Shown here: one piece after another, positions 16,868 through 25,273 of the stretch | How positions within the stretch are numbered: the stretch's first letter is position 1 | How the letters are laid out: every line of letters starts with the position of its first letter | Origin: JAFEBO01 sp044221315 | Lineage (GTDB): Bacteria > Planctomycetota > Phycisphaerae > Phycisphaerales > UBA1924 | Assembly: GCA_044221315.1 (NCBI GenBank) | Contig: JBGAPK010000002.1 | Coordinates: 152,287-216,286 of the forward strand | Reading direction: 5' to 3' | Length of the DNA stretch: 64,000 nt | The notes under the pieces: generated by a model | What the model saw: the letters and a program-made list of their open reading frames with translations, nothing else | What the model was told of the DNA's origin: nothing | Databases searched by the model: none | Program-made: the position numbers and the translations under genes

Positions 16868-17425
16868 TTGACTCCCCAAACCTCCATTTCTCCGCTTCCC
16901 CCGCCCGCGACGCGCTTTCCCAAGCTGGCCGCGTTGATCGGATACCTTGACTCGCTGGGGTCCCGGGCCGATCTCGCCGTTCTCGCCCGGCTCCTGTCCG
17001 AGGTCCGGATCACCCGGGCGGATATCGAGAGCGTCTGCGTCTTCGGGACCCACGGCTACCGGCGGAATCCGATCAGCCGCTCGGACTGGCACGAACTGCT
17101 CGCCCTGACCTGGCGCAGCGGCCACTGCACCCCGATCCACGACCACAAGGGCAGCTCCTGCGCTTTCCGCGTGATCGAGGGAACCGGAACCGAGATCCGC
17201 TTCGCCAAGACGCCCTCGGGTCTGGTCTGTCCAGTCGCGACCAATTCCATGTCGCCGGGGTATGTGTGCGCGGCGGAGGACGCGGATATTCACCAGGTCT
17301 CGAACATGCAGGCGCCGGGGACGGACCTGATCACGCTGCATATCTACAGTCCGCCGATCCACAAGATGAACACGTACGAGTTCCATTGCTCGACCGGCCC
17401 GGACACCGACGACGCCCGCTGTTGA
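16868..17425 (+). CDS. Cysteine dioxygenase family protein
   Basis: The family oxidises L-cysteine to cysteine sulfinate with mononuclear iron in a cupin fold. In this 185-residue frame the iron ligands are visible as H91 and H93 (TPIHDHKGSSC) and H142 (DIHQVSN). C98 and Y160 (LHIYSPP) correspond to the Cys93-Tyr157 pair that forms a thioether cofactor in mammalian enzymes; many bacterial homologues lack that Cys. The start is uncertain: TTG at 16868 lacks a clear Shine-Dalgarno, but the first core motifs begin only near residue 55. A class V PLP enzyme follows 64 bp downstream, which suggests a shared role in cysteine or cysteine-sulfinate metabolism. Confidence 0.85.
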   Translation: MTPQTSISPLPPPATRFPKLAALIGYLDSLGSRADLAVLARLLSEVRITRADIESVCVFGTHGYRRNPISRSDWHELLALTWRSGHCTPIHDHKGSSCAFRVIEGTGTEIRFAKTPSGLVCPVATNSMSPGYVCAAEDADIHQVSNMQAPGTDLITLHIYSPPIHKMNTYEFHCSTGPDTDDARC

Positions 17426-17489
17426 TGAAGGCGAGATTGGCCCGGCGGCGCTTCGAGCCCGACGGCTGCGCGCGCCGATACCGCACTCC

Positions 17490-18812
17490 GTGAAACTCAC
17501 CATGACTTCCGCCTCTCCCACCACGATGCACCTCATCGACGACAAAGCAATCCCGGCCCCGGCGCCGGTTGATCGCACCACCCGGATCCCCTTTCAGACC
17601 AAGCACTGGGATCTCGACCCGGCGGTGACGTTTCTGAATCACGGCAGCTACGGTGCAGTACCCCGCGCCGTGCTCGAAGCCCAAGCCCGCGTGCGCGCCC
17701 GGGTCGAGCGCGAACCAGTCCGCTTCTATAAGGTGGATCTCGAACGCCTCACCGACGGCGCCCGCGAGATGCTGGGCTCGTTCCTCAACTGCGACCCCTC
17801 CTCGATCGCCCCGGTTCCCAACGCCACGATGGGCATCGCCTCCATCTTCAGCAGTTTCGCCTTCAGCGCCGGCGACGAGATCCTGCTCACCGATCACGAA
17901 TACCAGTCGGGCATCAACGAACTCGACCGCCTCGCCAAGTCCGCGGGCATCAAGGTGGTCCTGGCCCCCATCCCGTTCCCAACCAAGAGCCAGGATGAGG
18001 TCTTCGACGCGGTCATGCGCTGCGTCACCCCCCGGACCCGCCTGGCGATGATCAGCCAGATCACCAGCGGCAGTTCGCTCATCTTCCCGGTCGAACGCCT
18101 CGTCCCCGCCCTCAAAGCCAAGGGAGTCGAGGTCATCGTCGATGGCGCTCACGGACCGGGACAGATCCCTGTCGATCTCAAGGCTCTCGACCCAACCTAT
18201 TACGTCGGCAGCCTGCACAAGTGGCTGAGCGCTCCCAAGGGGACCGCTTTCCTGCAGGTCAGCAAGGACAAACAGAAGAGCTTCCGCCCCGTCTATCTAT
18301 CCAGCCGCGCCAACAAGATCCGCGACGACCGCGCACTCTTCCTCCGAGATTTCGACTACCACGGCACGCTCGACTATTCGGGCTTCCTCGTCGTCCCCGA
18401 GGCCATCTCCTACCTCGGCCGCCTGCTCCCGGGTGGTTGGCCCGAGCTTTACAATCGCAATCACGATCTGATCGTGAAGGCCCGCGAGGTCGTCTGCCGC
18501 GCCATAGGCAGCGAGCCCGCCTGCCCCGACAGCATGCTCGGCACGATGGCTTCGATCATCCTGCCCGAGCCGGCTCAGAACATGAAGGGGCGCCCGAGCC
18601 TCTACGACGACCCGCTGCAAGATGCCCTGATCCACAACCACAGCGTGGTTGCTCCCATCTGGCGCGTCGGCGGCAACGACCGTCGCATCGTCCGCATCAG
18701 CGCGCAGGCATACAACACGCTCGATCAGTATCAGATTCTGGCGGATGCACTGGTGAAGGAACTGGCGGCGGAAGGTTCGCTGGCGGGCAGCGCGTCCCGC
18801 AAGGCGGGCTAG
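17490..18812 (+). CDS. Class V aminotransferase-fold PLP enzyme (isopenicillin N epimerase-like)
   Basis: The protein is 440 residues from the GTG at 17490; ATGs at 17502 and 17526 are alternative starts. The fold is that of class V aminotransferases, which include cysteine desulfurases and isopenicillin N epimerase-like proteins. LNHGSYGAVP (49-58) is the N-terminal substrate loop, TDHEYQSG (134-141) follows, D218 in VIVDGAHGPGQ contacts the PLP nitrogen, and K244 in GSLHKWLSAPKG is the PLP lysine. The position after a cysteine dioxygenase suggests that cysteine, cysteine sulfinate or a related amino acid is the substrate, but the exact reaction cannot be read from sequence. Confidence 0.82.
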   Translation: MKLTMTSASPTTMHLIDDKAIPAPAPVDRTTRIPFQTKHWDLDPAVTFLNHGSYGAVPRAVLEAQARVRARVEREPVRFYKVDLERLTDGAREMLGSFLNCDPSSIAPVPNATMGIASIFSSFAFSAGDEILLTDHEYQSGINELDRLAKSAGIKVVLAPIPFPTKSQDEVFDAVMRCVTPRTRLAMISQITSGSSLIFPVERLVPALKAKGVEVIVDGAHGPGQIPVDLKALDPTYYVGSLHKWLSAPKGTAFLQVSKDKQKSFRPVYLSSRANKIRDDRALFLRDFDYHGTLDYSGFLVVPEAISYLGRLLPGGWPELYNRNHDLIVKAREVVCRAIGSEPACPDSMLGTMASIILPEPAQNMKGRPSLYDDPLQDALIHNHSVVAPIWRVGGNDRRIVRISAQAYNTLDQYQILADALVKELAAEGSLAGSASRKAG

Positions 18813-18820
18813 CGGCTCCT

Positions 18821-18834
18821 GGGTTTCCGAACCC
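18821..18834 (+). terminator. Small hairpin after the class V PLP gene
   Basis: GGGTT pairs with AACCC around a TCCG loop, 8 nt after the TAG stop. No U-tract follows, so terminator function is only possible. Confidence 0.25.
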
Positions 18835-18867
18835 TCTCCGGCGCGAGAGGCATTCTTCGGAGCAGCG

Positions 18868-19266
18868 ATGAAGAACCTGCTGACCGTCACGGCGTTGCTG
18901 GAGCTTGCCGCGGGTATTGGCGCGCTTCTCGTGCCATCGCTGGCCGTTGAGATTCTCCTGGGAACGCCGCTCGAACCGGCCGCGGCCCGGCTCGTCGCCC
19001 GCGTCACGGGCGCGGCCCTGATCTCGCTCGGTCTGGTGTGCTGGAGCACAAGATCCGAACCGCGCGGACGTACCGCGAGAGATGTTGCCCTGGCGATGAC
19101 GTTCTACAACGTTTCCGTGACCGGGCTGCTGACCTACGCCGGCTTGGTGGGTGGACTTTCGGGCATCGGCCTCGGGCCGGCGGTCCTCCTCCACATCGGT
19201 ATGACAGTGTGGTGCGTCCGCGCTCTTTCACAGATTCGCGCCGCCGGTGGATCCTCCGGCACATGA
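18868..19266 (+). CDS. Small integral membrane protein, unknown
   Basis: This 132-residue protein starts at an ATG with a weak GGAGC upstream. Four hydrophobic segments are visible at about residues 4-30, 43-62, 74-95 and 100-120, with a short basic loop (RSEPRGRTARD) between the second and third. No catalytic motif is seen and I do not recognise the family. It lies 10 bp before the TspO gene and may be co-transcribed with it and with the two cysteine-related genes upstream. Confidence 0.7.
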   Translation: MKNLLTVTALLELAAGIGALLVPSLAVEILLGTPLEPAAARLVARVTGAALISLGLVCWSTRSEPRGRTARDVALAMTFYNVSVTGLLTYAGLVGGLSGIGLGPAVLLHIGMTVWCVRALSQIRAAGGSSGT

Positions 19267-19275
19267 CACTCGCCC

Positions 19276-19773
19276 ATGATGATGAACGCGAGCAGCAAAT
19301 CTCCGCCCGTCCGGCATCAAGCCGTCGCCTTGGTCGGCTGGCTTGCGCTGTGTTTCGCGGCTTCGCTGTCCGCCTTCTTTGTATCGATCGAGGGCTGGTA
19401 CGCCACGCTCCGCAAGCCGTCCTGGAATCCGCCGGCATGGGTCTTCGGCCCGGTCTGGACGATGCTCTACGTCCTGATGGCCGTCGCGGCGTGGCTGGTT
19501 TGGCGAAGGGGCGGTTGGAAAAAGCAACGCCTGCCCCTGTGCCTGTTCCTTCTTCAGTGGCTTCTGAACGCGATCTGGACGCCGCTGTTCTTCGGCATGC
19601 ACCGGATAGGGCTGGCACTCGCCGACATCGCGTTTCTCTGGATCGCCATCGGGACGACGATCGTCCTGTTCTGGCGCGTCAGCAAGGCCGCGGGGACACT
19701 TCTCATGCCCTATCTTGCGTGGGTCAGCTTTGCCACGGCGCTTAATTTCGCCCTGGTGCGATTGAACGGGTAG
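19276..19773 (+). CDS. tspO: TspO/MBR family tryptophan-rich membrane protein
   Basis: The 165-residue product has five predicted membrane helices and is rich in Trp and Pro, as TspO proteins are. The signature WYATLRKPSWNPPAWVFGPVW is followed by TMLYVLMAVAAWLVW and by LQWLLNAIWTPLFFG, the usual second conserved block. TspO/MBR proteins bind porphyrins and other hydrophobic ligands and respond to oxidative or tetrapyrrole stress. The start could be any of the first two ATGs. The stop lies in a hairpin shared with the convergent rhodanese gene. Confidence 0.9.
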   Translation: MMMNASSKSPPVRHQAVALVGWLALCFAASLSAFFVSIEGWYATLRKPSWNPPAWVFGPVWTMLYVLMAVAAWLVWRRGGWKKQRLPLCLFLLQWLLNAIWTPLFFGMHRIGLALADIAFLWIAIGTTIVLFWRVSKAAGTLLMPYLAWVSFATALNFALVRLNG

Positions 19774-19790
19774 TCGCGTTTCGCGCCTAC
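19770..19790. terminator. Bidirectional hairpin containing both stop codons
   Basis: GTAG-T-CGCG pairs with CGCG-C-CTAC across a TTT loop (one T/C mismatch). The TAG of the TspO gene is in the left arm and the TAG of the convergent rhodanese gene is in the right arm. A shared terminator is likely for these convergent genes. Confidence 0.45.
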
Positions 19791-20704
19791 TCAACCGGGC
19801 AAGTCGCGTCCTCCAGCCACTCGCCCATCGACATGTAGTAGAGCGACACGTCCGTATATCCCGCGTGTGCCGCGGCTAGCGCCCCCAGCGCCGCTCTGCC
19901 TCCAGACTGGCAGTACAGGACGACCGGCTCCGCAGGCCTTGCTCCGGCCGACGCCAGCATCTCACGCAATTCTTCCGGCGAACGCAGTTTGCCGTGCTCA
20001 TCCAGCAACTGCTTGTGCGGCAGATTCGCCGCCCCCGGAACGTGCCCGGCTCGTCCCCCTCCCGTGTGATCGACCTTGCCCGCGTACTCGTCGGGCGAGC
20101 GCACATCGATCACCGCGTGCGAGCGGTTCGCCGCGATCTGCTTCAGCTCCTCGCGCGTCGTGACGTGGCCCATCGCGCCGCTCGTCGCGGCGAATCGGGA
20201 GGGAGCGGTATCTCCCGGATATCCGGCCTGCACCAGTTCCGGCCCGAGCAGCGGGCAGGCGTTGCTCCATCCGCCGTTCACGACGCGCACATCGGCGACG
20301 CCGCACTGGCGGAGGATGTACCACGCGCGTGCCGCGGAGGTCATTCCGCCCTCGTCGTAGACCAGGACGCGGCTGTGCTCATCGATCCCGAGCGCCTCGA
20401 TCCGCACCGACCAGCCCGCGGCATCGTTCAGCCCTTCCCCATCGCGGCTCGCCTTGGTCCAATCACGCATGTCGAGCCTCTGGGCCCCGACCGCGTGCGC
20501 CGGGCCGTAGTCTTCAAGTTTGCGTGCATCGAGCACTACAAGACGGGCATCGGGACGCGCGATCACTTTCGCGAATTCCTCCGGCTCGACGATGACCGAT
20601 TTCGAGCGGGCGTTCGACGCCGCAACCGAACCGGGGCTTGCACAGCTTCCGACAAGGAAGCACGCAGACAGAGCCACCGCCGCGATCGAAATGACCCCGC
20701 GCAT
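19787..20704 (-). CDS. Tandem-rhodanese sulfurtransferase, predicted lipoprotein
   Basis: This 305-residue protein has a good start (GGAGGT 6 nt before the ATG). The N-terminus has a hydrophobic segment ending in VGSC, so Cys21 is a plausible lipidation site; export of a rhodanese is uncommon but known. Two rhodanese domains follow. The first, at about residues 38-160, has VYDEGG with Asp in the catalytic Cys position, as usual for the inactive half. The second, at about 180-300, has the active loop CQSGGR with C265. Thiosulfate or 3-mercaptopyruvate sulfurtransferase activity is inferred. It converges on TspO and lies near the cysteine dioxygenase. Confidence 0.87.
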   Translation of the reverse strand: MRGVISIAAVALSACFLVGSCASPGSVAASNARSKSVIVEPEEFAKVIARPDARLVVLDARKLEDYGPAHAVGAQRLDMRDWTKASRDGEGLNDAAGWSVRIEALGIDEHSRVLVYDEGGMTSAARAWYILRQCGVADVRVVNGGWSNACPLLGPELVQAGYPGDTAPSRFAATSGAMGHVTTREELKQIAANRSHAVIDVRSPDEYAGKVDHTGGGRAGHVPGAANLPHKQLLDEHGKLRSPEELREMLASAGARPAEPVVLYCQSGGRAALGALAAAHAGYTDVSLYYMSMGEWLEDATCPVE

Positions 20705-20783
20705 CGCAACACCTCCGGATTTCTCCGGCTACTCAGCGCGCGGCACACCTGCGCGGTTCATGCGGGCGTTGAAAAATCGGTCC

Positions 20784-20835
20784 AACACGGAGGGCCACAG
20801 AGAGCCACGGGGAAGAACACGGAGATGCACCAGAG
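20784..20835. repeat. CACAGAG-type dispersed repeat copy
   Basis: The stretch contains phased CACGGAG, CCACAGAG, CCACGGGG and CACGGAG words. It lies downstream of the M32 peptidase stop. Other copies are at 23943, 36358, 36470, 37101, 37202 and 48728. Confidence 0.6.
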
Positions 20836-20872
20836 GCAGATGCCCAAACTTCGAGCTCCAAGCTCCAACTCC

Positions 20873-20893
20873 GACATCCGACATCCGACATCC
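20873..20893. repeat. GACATCC x3 tandem repeat
   Basis: Three perfect 7-bp GACATCC units lie 7 bp from the stop of the M32 peptidase gene. A second three-unit copy occurs at 54598-54618. Confidence 0.65.
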
Positions 20894-20900
20894 GCAATAC

Positions 20901-22451
20901 CTACACCCCGTACACCGCCTTCACCTTGCCCTCCAGATACCGCAGGAGCGGATCGGCAGAGAGTTCCTTCCCGGTGATCATGCGGCACAGTTCCCCCGCG
21001 CGATATCTCCGCCCGTGCACGTGGATCTTGGCCCGCAGCCACTCCCGCAGAATCCCGAATTCGCCCTTGGAGATCTGCTCCTTGAGGTTCGGGATCTCCT
21101 TCAGGATCGTCTCCCAGAACTGCGCCGCGTAGAGGTTGCCGAGCGTGTACGTCGGGAAGTACCCGATCAGGCCGAACGACCAGTGAACGTCCTGCAAGCA
21201 ACCCCGCTTGTCGTCGGGCACATCGATTCCCAGGTAATCCTTGTACCGCTTGTTCCACTCGCCGGGCACGTCCTTGGTCTTCATCGCACCCGAGAGCAGC
21301 GCCCGCTCCATCTCGAAGCGGACCATCACGTGCATGTTGTACGTGCCCTCGTCCGCCTCGACGCGGATCAGGCTGGGTTTCACCGTGTTCACGGCCTTGT
21401 AGATCGTTTCGAGATCCACGCCGTCGAGCGCGGCGCCATACTCCTTCTTCGCCAGCGGCAGCGCCCAGACCCAAAATTCCCTGCTCCTCCCGACCAGGTT
21501 TTCCCACATGCGGCTCTGGCTCTCGTGGATTCCCAGCGAGATCGATTCGCTCAGCGGCTGCCCGAACAACTCCTCCGGCGTCCCGCTCTTTGGCAATCCC
21601 TGCTCGTAAAGCCCGTGCCCTGCCTCGTGCATCGTGCCGTAGAGCGCATCGGTGAACGCCTCGTCGCGGTAGCGCGTCGTGAGGCGCGTGTCGCCCGGCG
21701 CGACGCCGGAGCAGAACGGGTGCGTGGTCACATCCAGCCGCCCTGCTTCCAGATCAAATTTCATCGCCTTGAGAACCATCAGGCCGAAGGCGTGCTGCTT
21801 GTCCGCCGAGACCGGACGCTTGAGCATCGACGTGTCCGGGTGCTTGCCCACCTTCGCCACGCGCTGCACCAGTTCCGCCAGCCTCGTCCGCAGAGGCACA
21901 AAGATCGCCTCCACCTGTTTGGCGGTCATGCCCGGCTCGTATTCATCCAGCAACGCGTCGTACCGCTCTCCACCCACGGGGAACCCGTAGCAATCCGCCT
22001 TCTGGCGCGAGAGGTCGTACATCTTCTCGAGCCATGGCGCGAACATCGCGAAGTCGTTCTTCTGCCGCGCTTCCTTCCACACTTCCTGCGCCTGGCTGCC
22101 GACTTTCGCTAATTCGGCGACCAGCGACGCGGGCAGCTTGGTCAGCCGGTCGTAATCCCGGCGCAACTCGCGGATGTTCGCGGCGACCGGCCCTTCGTCC
22201 AGCAGCGACTTGTCCTGCTCGCACGCCGCGATCAACTCTCCCACCCGCTTGTCCGTCGCCTGCTTGTGGTGCAGTTCGGCCAGCAGCGAGGACTGCTCGG
22301 CCCGGAATGCCCCGCCCGACGGGGGCATGTACGTTTCCTGGTCCCAGTTCAGCAGTTGCCCGACCGAGTTCAGCGTCGAGGCCTTGCGGGCGTGCTCGCA
22401 AAGTTCGCGGTATTGCGGATGTTTGTGTGCATCGGAGGTAGCGGTGGTCAT
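20901..22451 (-). CDS. M32 family metallocarboxypeptidase (carboxypeptidase Taq-like)
   Basis: The 516-residue length is typical for the M32 family, zinc enzymes that remove C-terminal residues from peptides in the cytoplasm. The zinc site HEAGH is at residues 275-279, with the third ligand E310 in GIHESQSR. The family motifs HPF (244-246), GDTRLTTRY (253-261) and a C-terminal VHWSFGLIGYFPTYTLG block are all present. The start ATG follows AGGAGT with 7-nt spacing. There is no signal peptide. Confidence 0.93.
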   Translation of the reverse strand: MTTATSDAHKHPQYRELCEHARKASTLNSVGQLLNWDQETYMPPSGGAFRAEQSSLLAELHHKQATDKRVGELIAACEQDKSLLDEGPVAANIRELRRDYDRLTKLPASLVAELAKVGSQAQEVWKEARQKNDFAMFAPWLEKMYDLSRQKADCYGFPVGGERYDALLDEYEPGMTAKQVEAIFVPLRTRLAELVQRVAKVGKHPDTSMLKRPVSADKQHAFGLMVLKAMKFDLEAGRLDVTTHPFCSGVAPGDTRLTTRYRDEAFTDALYGTMHEAGHGLYEQGLPKSGTPEELFGQPLSESISLGIHESQSRMWENLVGRSREFWVWALPLAKKEYGAALDGVDLETIYKAVNTVKPSLIRVEADEGTYNMHVMVRFEMERALLSGAMKTKDVPGEWNKRYKDYLGIDVPDDKRGCLQDVHWSFGLIGYFPTYTLGNLYAAQFWETILKEIPNLKEQISKGEFGILREWLRAKIHVHGRRYRAGELCRMITGKELSADPLLRYLEGKVKAVYGV

Positions 22452-22533
22452 CGAAACAACTCCTGAACAGGTCCGGAATGCCTTGGGATAGACTGACCGA
22501 GTCTAGCCGAGGACGCAGGGCACGCCCGAAGCC

Positions 22534-23895
22534 ATGGCCAATACACAAAACACCCCCACTTCTTCTACGACCGCGCCTTCCCGGACACCCGGGCTTGACC
22601 CGCACGGCTTTGTCGATCTGCGGGAAAACACGCGCATCCCGATCCTCCAGAACCTCACGCACACCCTCTTCGACGAAACCCGCGACCACGTCATTATCGA
22701 GGAGTTCACCGCAACCATGCGCGAGGCCTTCGCCAAGCGCTGCGTAGTGATGGTCGCCACCCGCCACCTCGCACCCGGCGAGTTCCGCATCCTCCGCTGG
22801 CTGACGCCCGACGGGCAAGAGATGCTCCCTCACATCCGGACGCACCAGGAGATGGCATCGGTGCCGATCCGCCGTGGCGGCATCATCGCCCGCGCCTGCG
22901 CGGGCGACGACCCGAAACTCGCGCTGGGTTTTTCGGTTCCCGACGACCCGGCCATCGGCGACCTTGCCGCACCCTATCGCGCGCTTGCAGCCGTCCCGCT
23001 CGCCGAGAAGAGCCAGCCCTCCGACTGGCTCCTCATCCTCGACTACACACCTGCCGCGATCGTCGAGCGCGACCTCGAAGACCTCATTCTCCGCTCCAAC
23101 CTCGTCGGCCTGGTCATCCGCAATCTCAACATCGCGGCCCGCCTCAAGGAAGCCACCGCCTACATCCAGAGCGAGATCGATCAGATCGCGGAGATCCAGC
23201 GGAGCCTGCTGCCGCAGGAACTCCCGGCCATCCCCGGCCTCGAACTCGCCGCCAGGTACGGCACCTTCGACCGCGCCGGGGGCGACTACTACGACGTCTT
23301 CCCCGATCCCGCCGGCTTCGGGCGCTGGGGGATCATCGTCGCCGACGCCTCCGGCCACGGACCTTCCGCGGCCGTTGTCACCGCGATGCTCCACTCGATC
23401 GTCCGCAACCTCGACTCACTGCCCGCGCCCGAACTACTCCTCGAAGAGATCAACCGTCGCCTGTTCGCCCGCCGGATCGGCAATTCGTTCGTCACGGCGC
23501 TGGCCGCGGTCTACGACCCCAAGGAGTCACGCCTCGAATTCGCCGGCGCGGGCCACCCGCCGCCGATCCTTCGCCCCGGCGCCACGCCGGCAGACCCGCG
23601 CGAGACCGACCTCGACGGCGGCCCGCCCTTGGGCATCCTCGACACCGTCGGTTCGCAGCGCACGACCATCACGCTCGCCCCCGGCGACACGATCCTCTTC
23701 TACACCGATGGAATCAGCGAAGCAATGTCGCCGCAGCACAAACTCTTCGGCACGGACCGGATTCTCGATGCAGTTCGGGCGGGACCACCGACCCCGCAGG
23801 GCATTCTCGACGCGATCGACGCCGCGCTGAAAGCCCACATCGCCGGCGAACGCCCGAGCGATGATCAGACCATTCTCGTGCTGCGCCGGTCCTGA
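22534..23895 (+). CDS. GAF domain plus SpoIIE-type PP2C serine phosphatase
   Basis: This 453-residue protein acts as a signalling phosphatase, probably on an anti-sigma-factor antagonist or similar partner. Residues about 40-200 have a GAF-like sensor fold. A linking helix (ATAYIQSEIDQIAEIQRSLLP) leads into the PP2C-like SpoIIE domain at about 235-452. Metal-binding motifs are GGDYYDV (249-255), ADASGHG (270-276), FYTDGISEA and the terminal DDQTILVL. No anti-sigma kinase or STAS partner is adjacent, so the target is unknown. It is divergently arranged with the M32 gene. Confidence 0.9.
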   Translation: MANTQNTPTSSTTAPSRTPGLDPHGFVDLRENTRIPILQNLTHTLFDETRDHVIIEEFTATMREAFAKRCVVMVATRHLAPGEFRILRWLTPDGQEMLPHIRTHQEMASVPIRRGGIIARACAGDDPKLALGFSVPDDPAIGDLAAPYRALAAVPLAEKSQPSDWLLILDYTPAAIVERDLEDLILRSNLVGLVIRNLNIAARLKEATAYIQSEIDQIAEIQRSLLPQELPAIPGLELAARYGTFDRAGGDYYDVFPDPAGFGRWGIIVADASGHGPSAAVVTAMLHSIVRNLDSLPAPELLLEEINRRLFARRIGNSFVTALAAVYDPKESRLEFAGAGHPPPILRPGATPADPRETDLDGGPPLGILDTVGSQRTTITLAPGDTILFYTDGISEAMSPQHKLFGTDRILDAVRAGPPTPQGILDAIDAALKAHIAGERPSDDQTILVLRRS

Positions 23896-23942
23896 ACTAC
23901 ACAAAGAGCTGCCGCCGAGCGCGTATAGAAAACCGACAGCAA

Positions 23943-23993
23943 AATCTCTTTGTGTTTTCTTCTCTGTGCCTCTGTGTCTCTGTGGTGAATCTT
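23943..23993. repeat. CACAGAG-type dispersed repeat between convergent genes
   Basis: On the minus strand this reads GATTCACCACAGAGACACAG followed by AGGCACAGAGAAG, starting about 8 bp after the TAA of the gene at 23997. It fills most of the 101-bp convergent gap. Confidence 0.65.
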
Positions 23994-23996
23994 CTC

Positions 23997-25247
23997 TTAC
24001 TTTAGAGCATCCCCCAGCGCATTCAGGCTGTACGCCGTAATCAAAACCGAATTGTCCTCCATCCACCGCTTGTCGAGCACCTCGAAACTCCCGTCGCTCT
24101 TCTGCCGTGTCGCGAGTTCCTTGATCAGGTCCTCGCGCCAGTCGGTCTTCTTCATGCGACCGGTTTCTTCCTGCACTTCCATGATTGGCTCGCCGTACGC
24201 CCGCATCGCCTTGGCGAACGTTACGACGTAGTAGTAAAACCCATCCATGCCGGCGCCGGGGTTCTCCTTGAGTGTGTAGTTGTCCTTGATCCAGCCCAGC
24301 GCCGCCAGCACGCGCGGGTCGTCCCGCTTCAGGTCGGCGTAGAGGTAGCTCTTGAATCCCGCGTACGTCATGCTCCCGTACGCCCGAAGGCGGCTCACCT
24401 TGGTCCCGTCGTCCAGCGTCTCCTCGATCGTCCCCGCCATCGACTCGCCCTTGCCCGCGTTCTCGCGCCCGGCGCCGGCGGAATAGATAAATCCGCCCTG
24501 CTTGGAGCCCTTGGCGTACTCCATGTCGTTGATCTTCATGCCTTTGAACTCGTCGACCATTTGCACCCGCTGAAGAAAGACGATCGCCCGCTGGAACGCT
24601 GCATCATCCCCCGGCACGCCGCTGTCGTGAAGGCCCTGCAGAACCCACGAGAGATTCGACAAGTCCGGCCTGCCCTTGCTCCCGTACCCCACGCCCCCGT
24701 AAAACGGATCGTCCTTCGTCACAACCGACGGCGACTCCTTGTGCGCGTCCGACTTCACCGCCCCCTCGCCAAACTGCAGGCCCTTGAGAAAATCCTGCGC
24801 CGGCTTGATCGCCGCCTTCGCCTGCGCCGTGTCCACCTTGCTCAGCATCGACAGGCAGATCGCCGTGTTGTAGCTCGGCAGGATCTGGTCGTAGATCCCC
24901 CCATCCTTCTGCTGCTTGCTCAGGACGAACGCCAGCCCGCGCGCGAACGACTCATCCCCCGGCCCCATACCCGGCTCCGCAAGCATGCCGCTCATCACCA
25001 AGGCCGTGATCGCCGGAAACGCCGGCCCCTTCGGCGGCACAGACCATCCTCCCGTCGCCTTGTCCTGCTGCGCCTTGAGGTAGGCCACGCCCTTCTTCAC
25101 CATCTTCTCACCCAGAGCCCGGACGTCCTTGGACAGCGGCTTGGTCTCGCTCGAAAGCGTGGACGGCGCCGCGACCACTGGGCTTGCCCCGCCCGCCGCT
25201 CCCAGCAGCCCGACCACCGCGATCCCGACGAACATGCCCTTTTTCAT
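23997..25247 (-). CDS. Prenyltransferase/squalene-oxidase repeat protein, secreted
   Basis: The start ATG follows GGAGG and opens a signal peptide (KKGMFVGIAVVGLLGAAGGA). The product is 416 residues. The body is alpha/alpha-toroid repeats with squalene-cyclase QW-like signatures: AQQDKATGGWSVPP, LSKQQKDGGIYDQ, KNTY-like helical pairs and ATRQKSDGSFEV. Planctomycetes carry many exported proteins of this fold. The cyclase DXDD acid motif is not seen, so a structural or binding role, rather than terpene cyclisation, is more likely. The partner is unknown. Confidence 0.82.
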   Translation of the reverse strand: MKKGMFVGIAVVGLLGAAGGASPVVAAPSTLSSETKPLSKDVRALGEKMVKKGVAYLKAQQDKATGGWSVPPKGPAFPAITALVMSGMLAEPGMGPGDESFARGLAFVLSKQQKDGGIYDQILPSYNTAICLSMLSKVDTAQAKAAIKPAQDFLKGLQFGEGAVKSDAHKESPSVVTKDDPFYGGVGYGSKGRPDLSNLSWVLQGLHDSGVPGDDAAFQRAIVFLQRVQMVDEFKGMKINDMEYAKGSKQGGFIYSAGAGRENAGKGESMAGTIEETLDDGTKVSRLRAYGSMTYAGFKSYLYADLKRDDPRVLAALGWIKDNYTLKENPGAGMDGFYYYVVTFAKAMRAYGEPIMEVQEETGRMKKTDWREDLIKELATRQKSDGSFEVLDKRWMEDNSVLITAYSLNALGDALK

Positions 25248-25273
25248 AAAACCTCCATGCCCACGCCTAAAGC

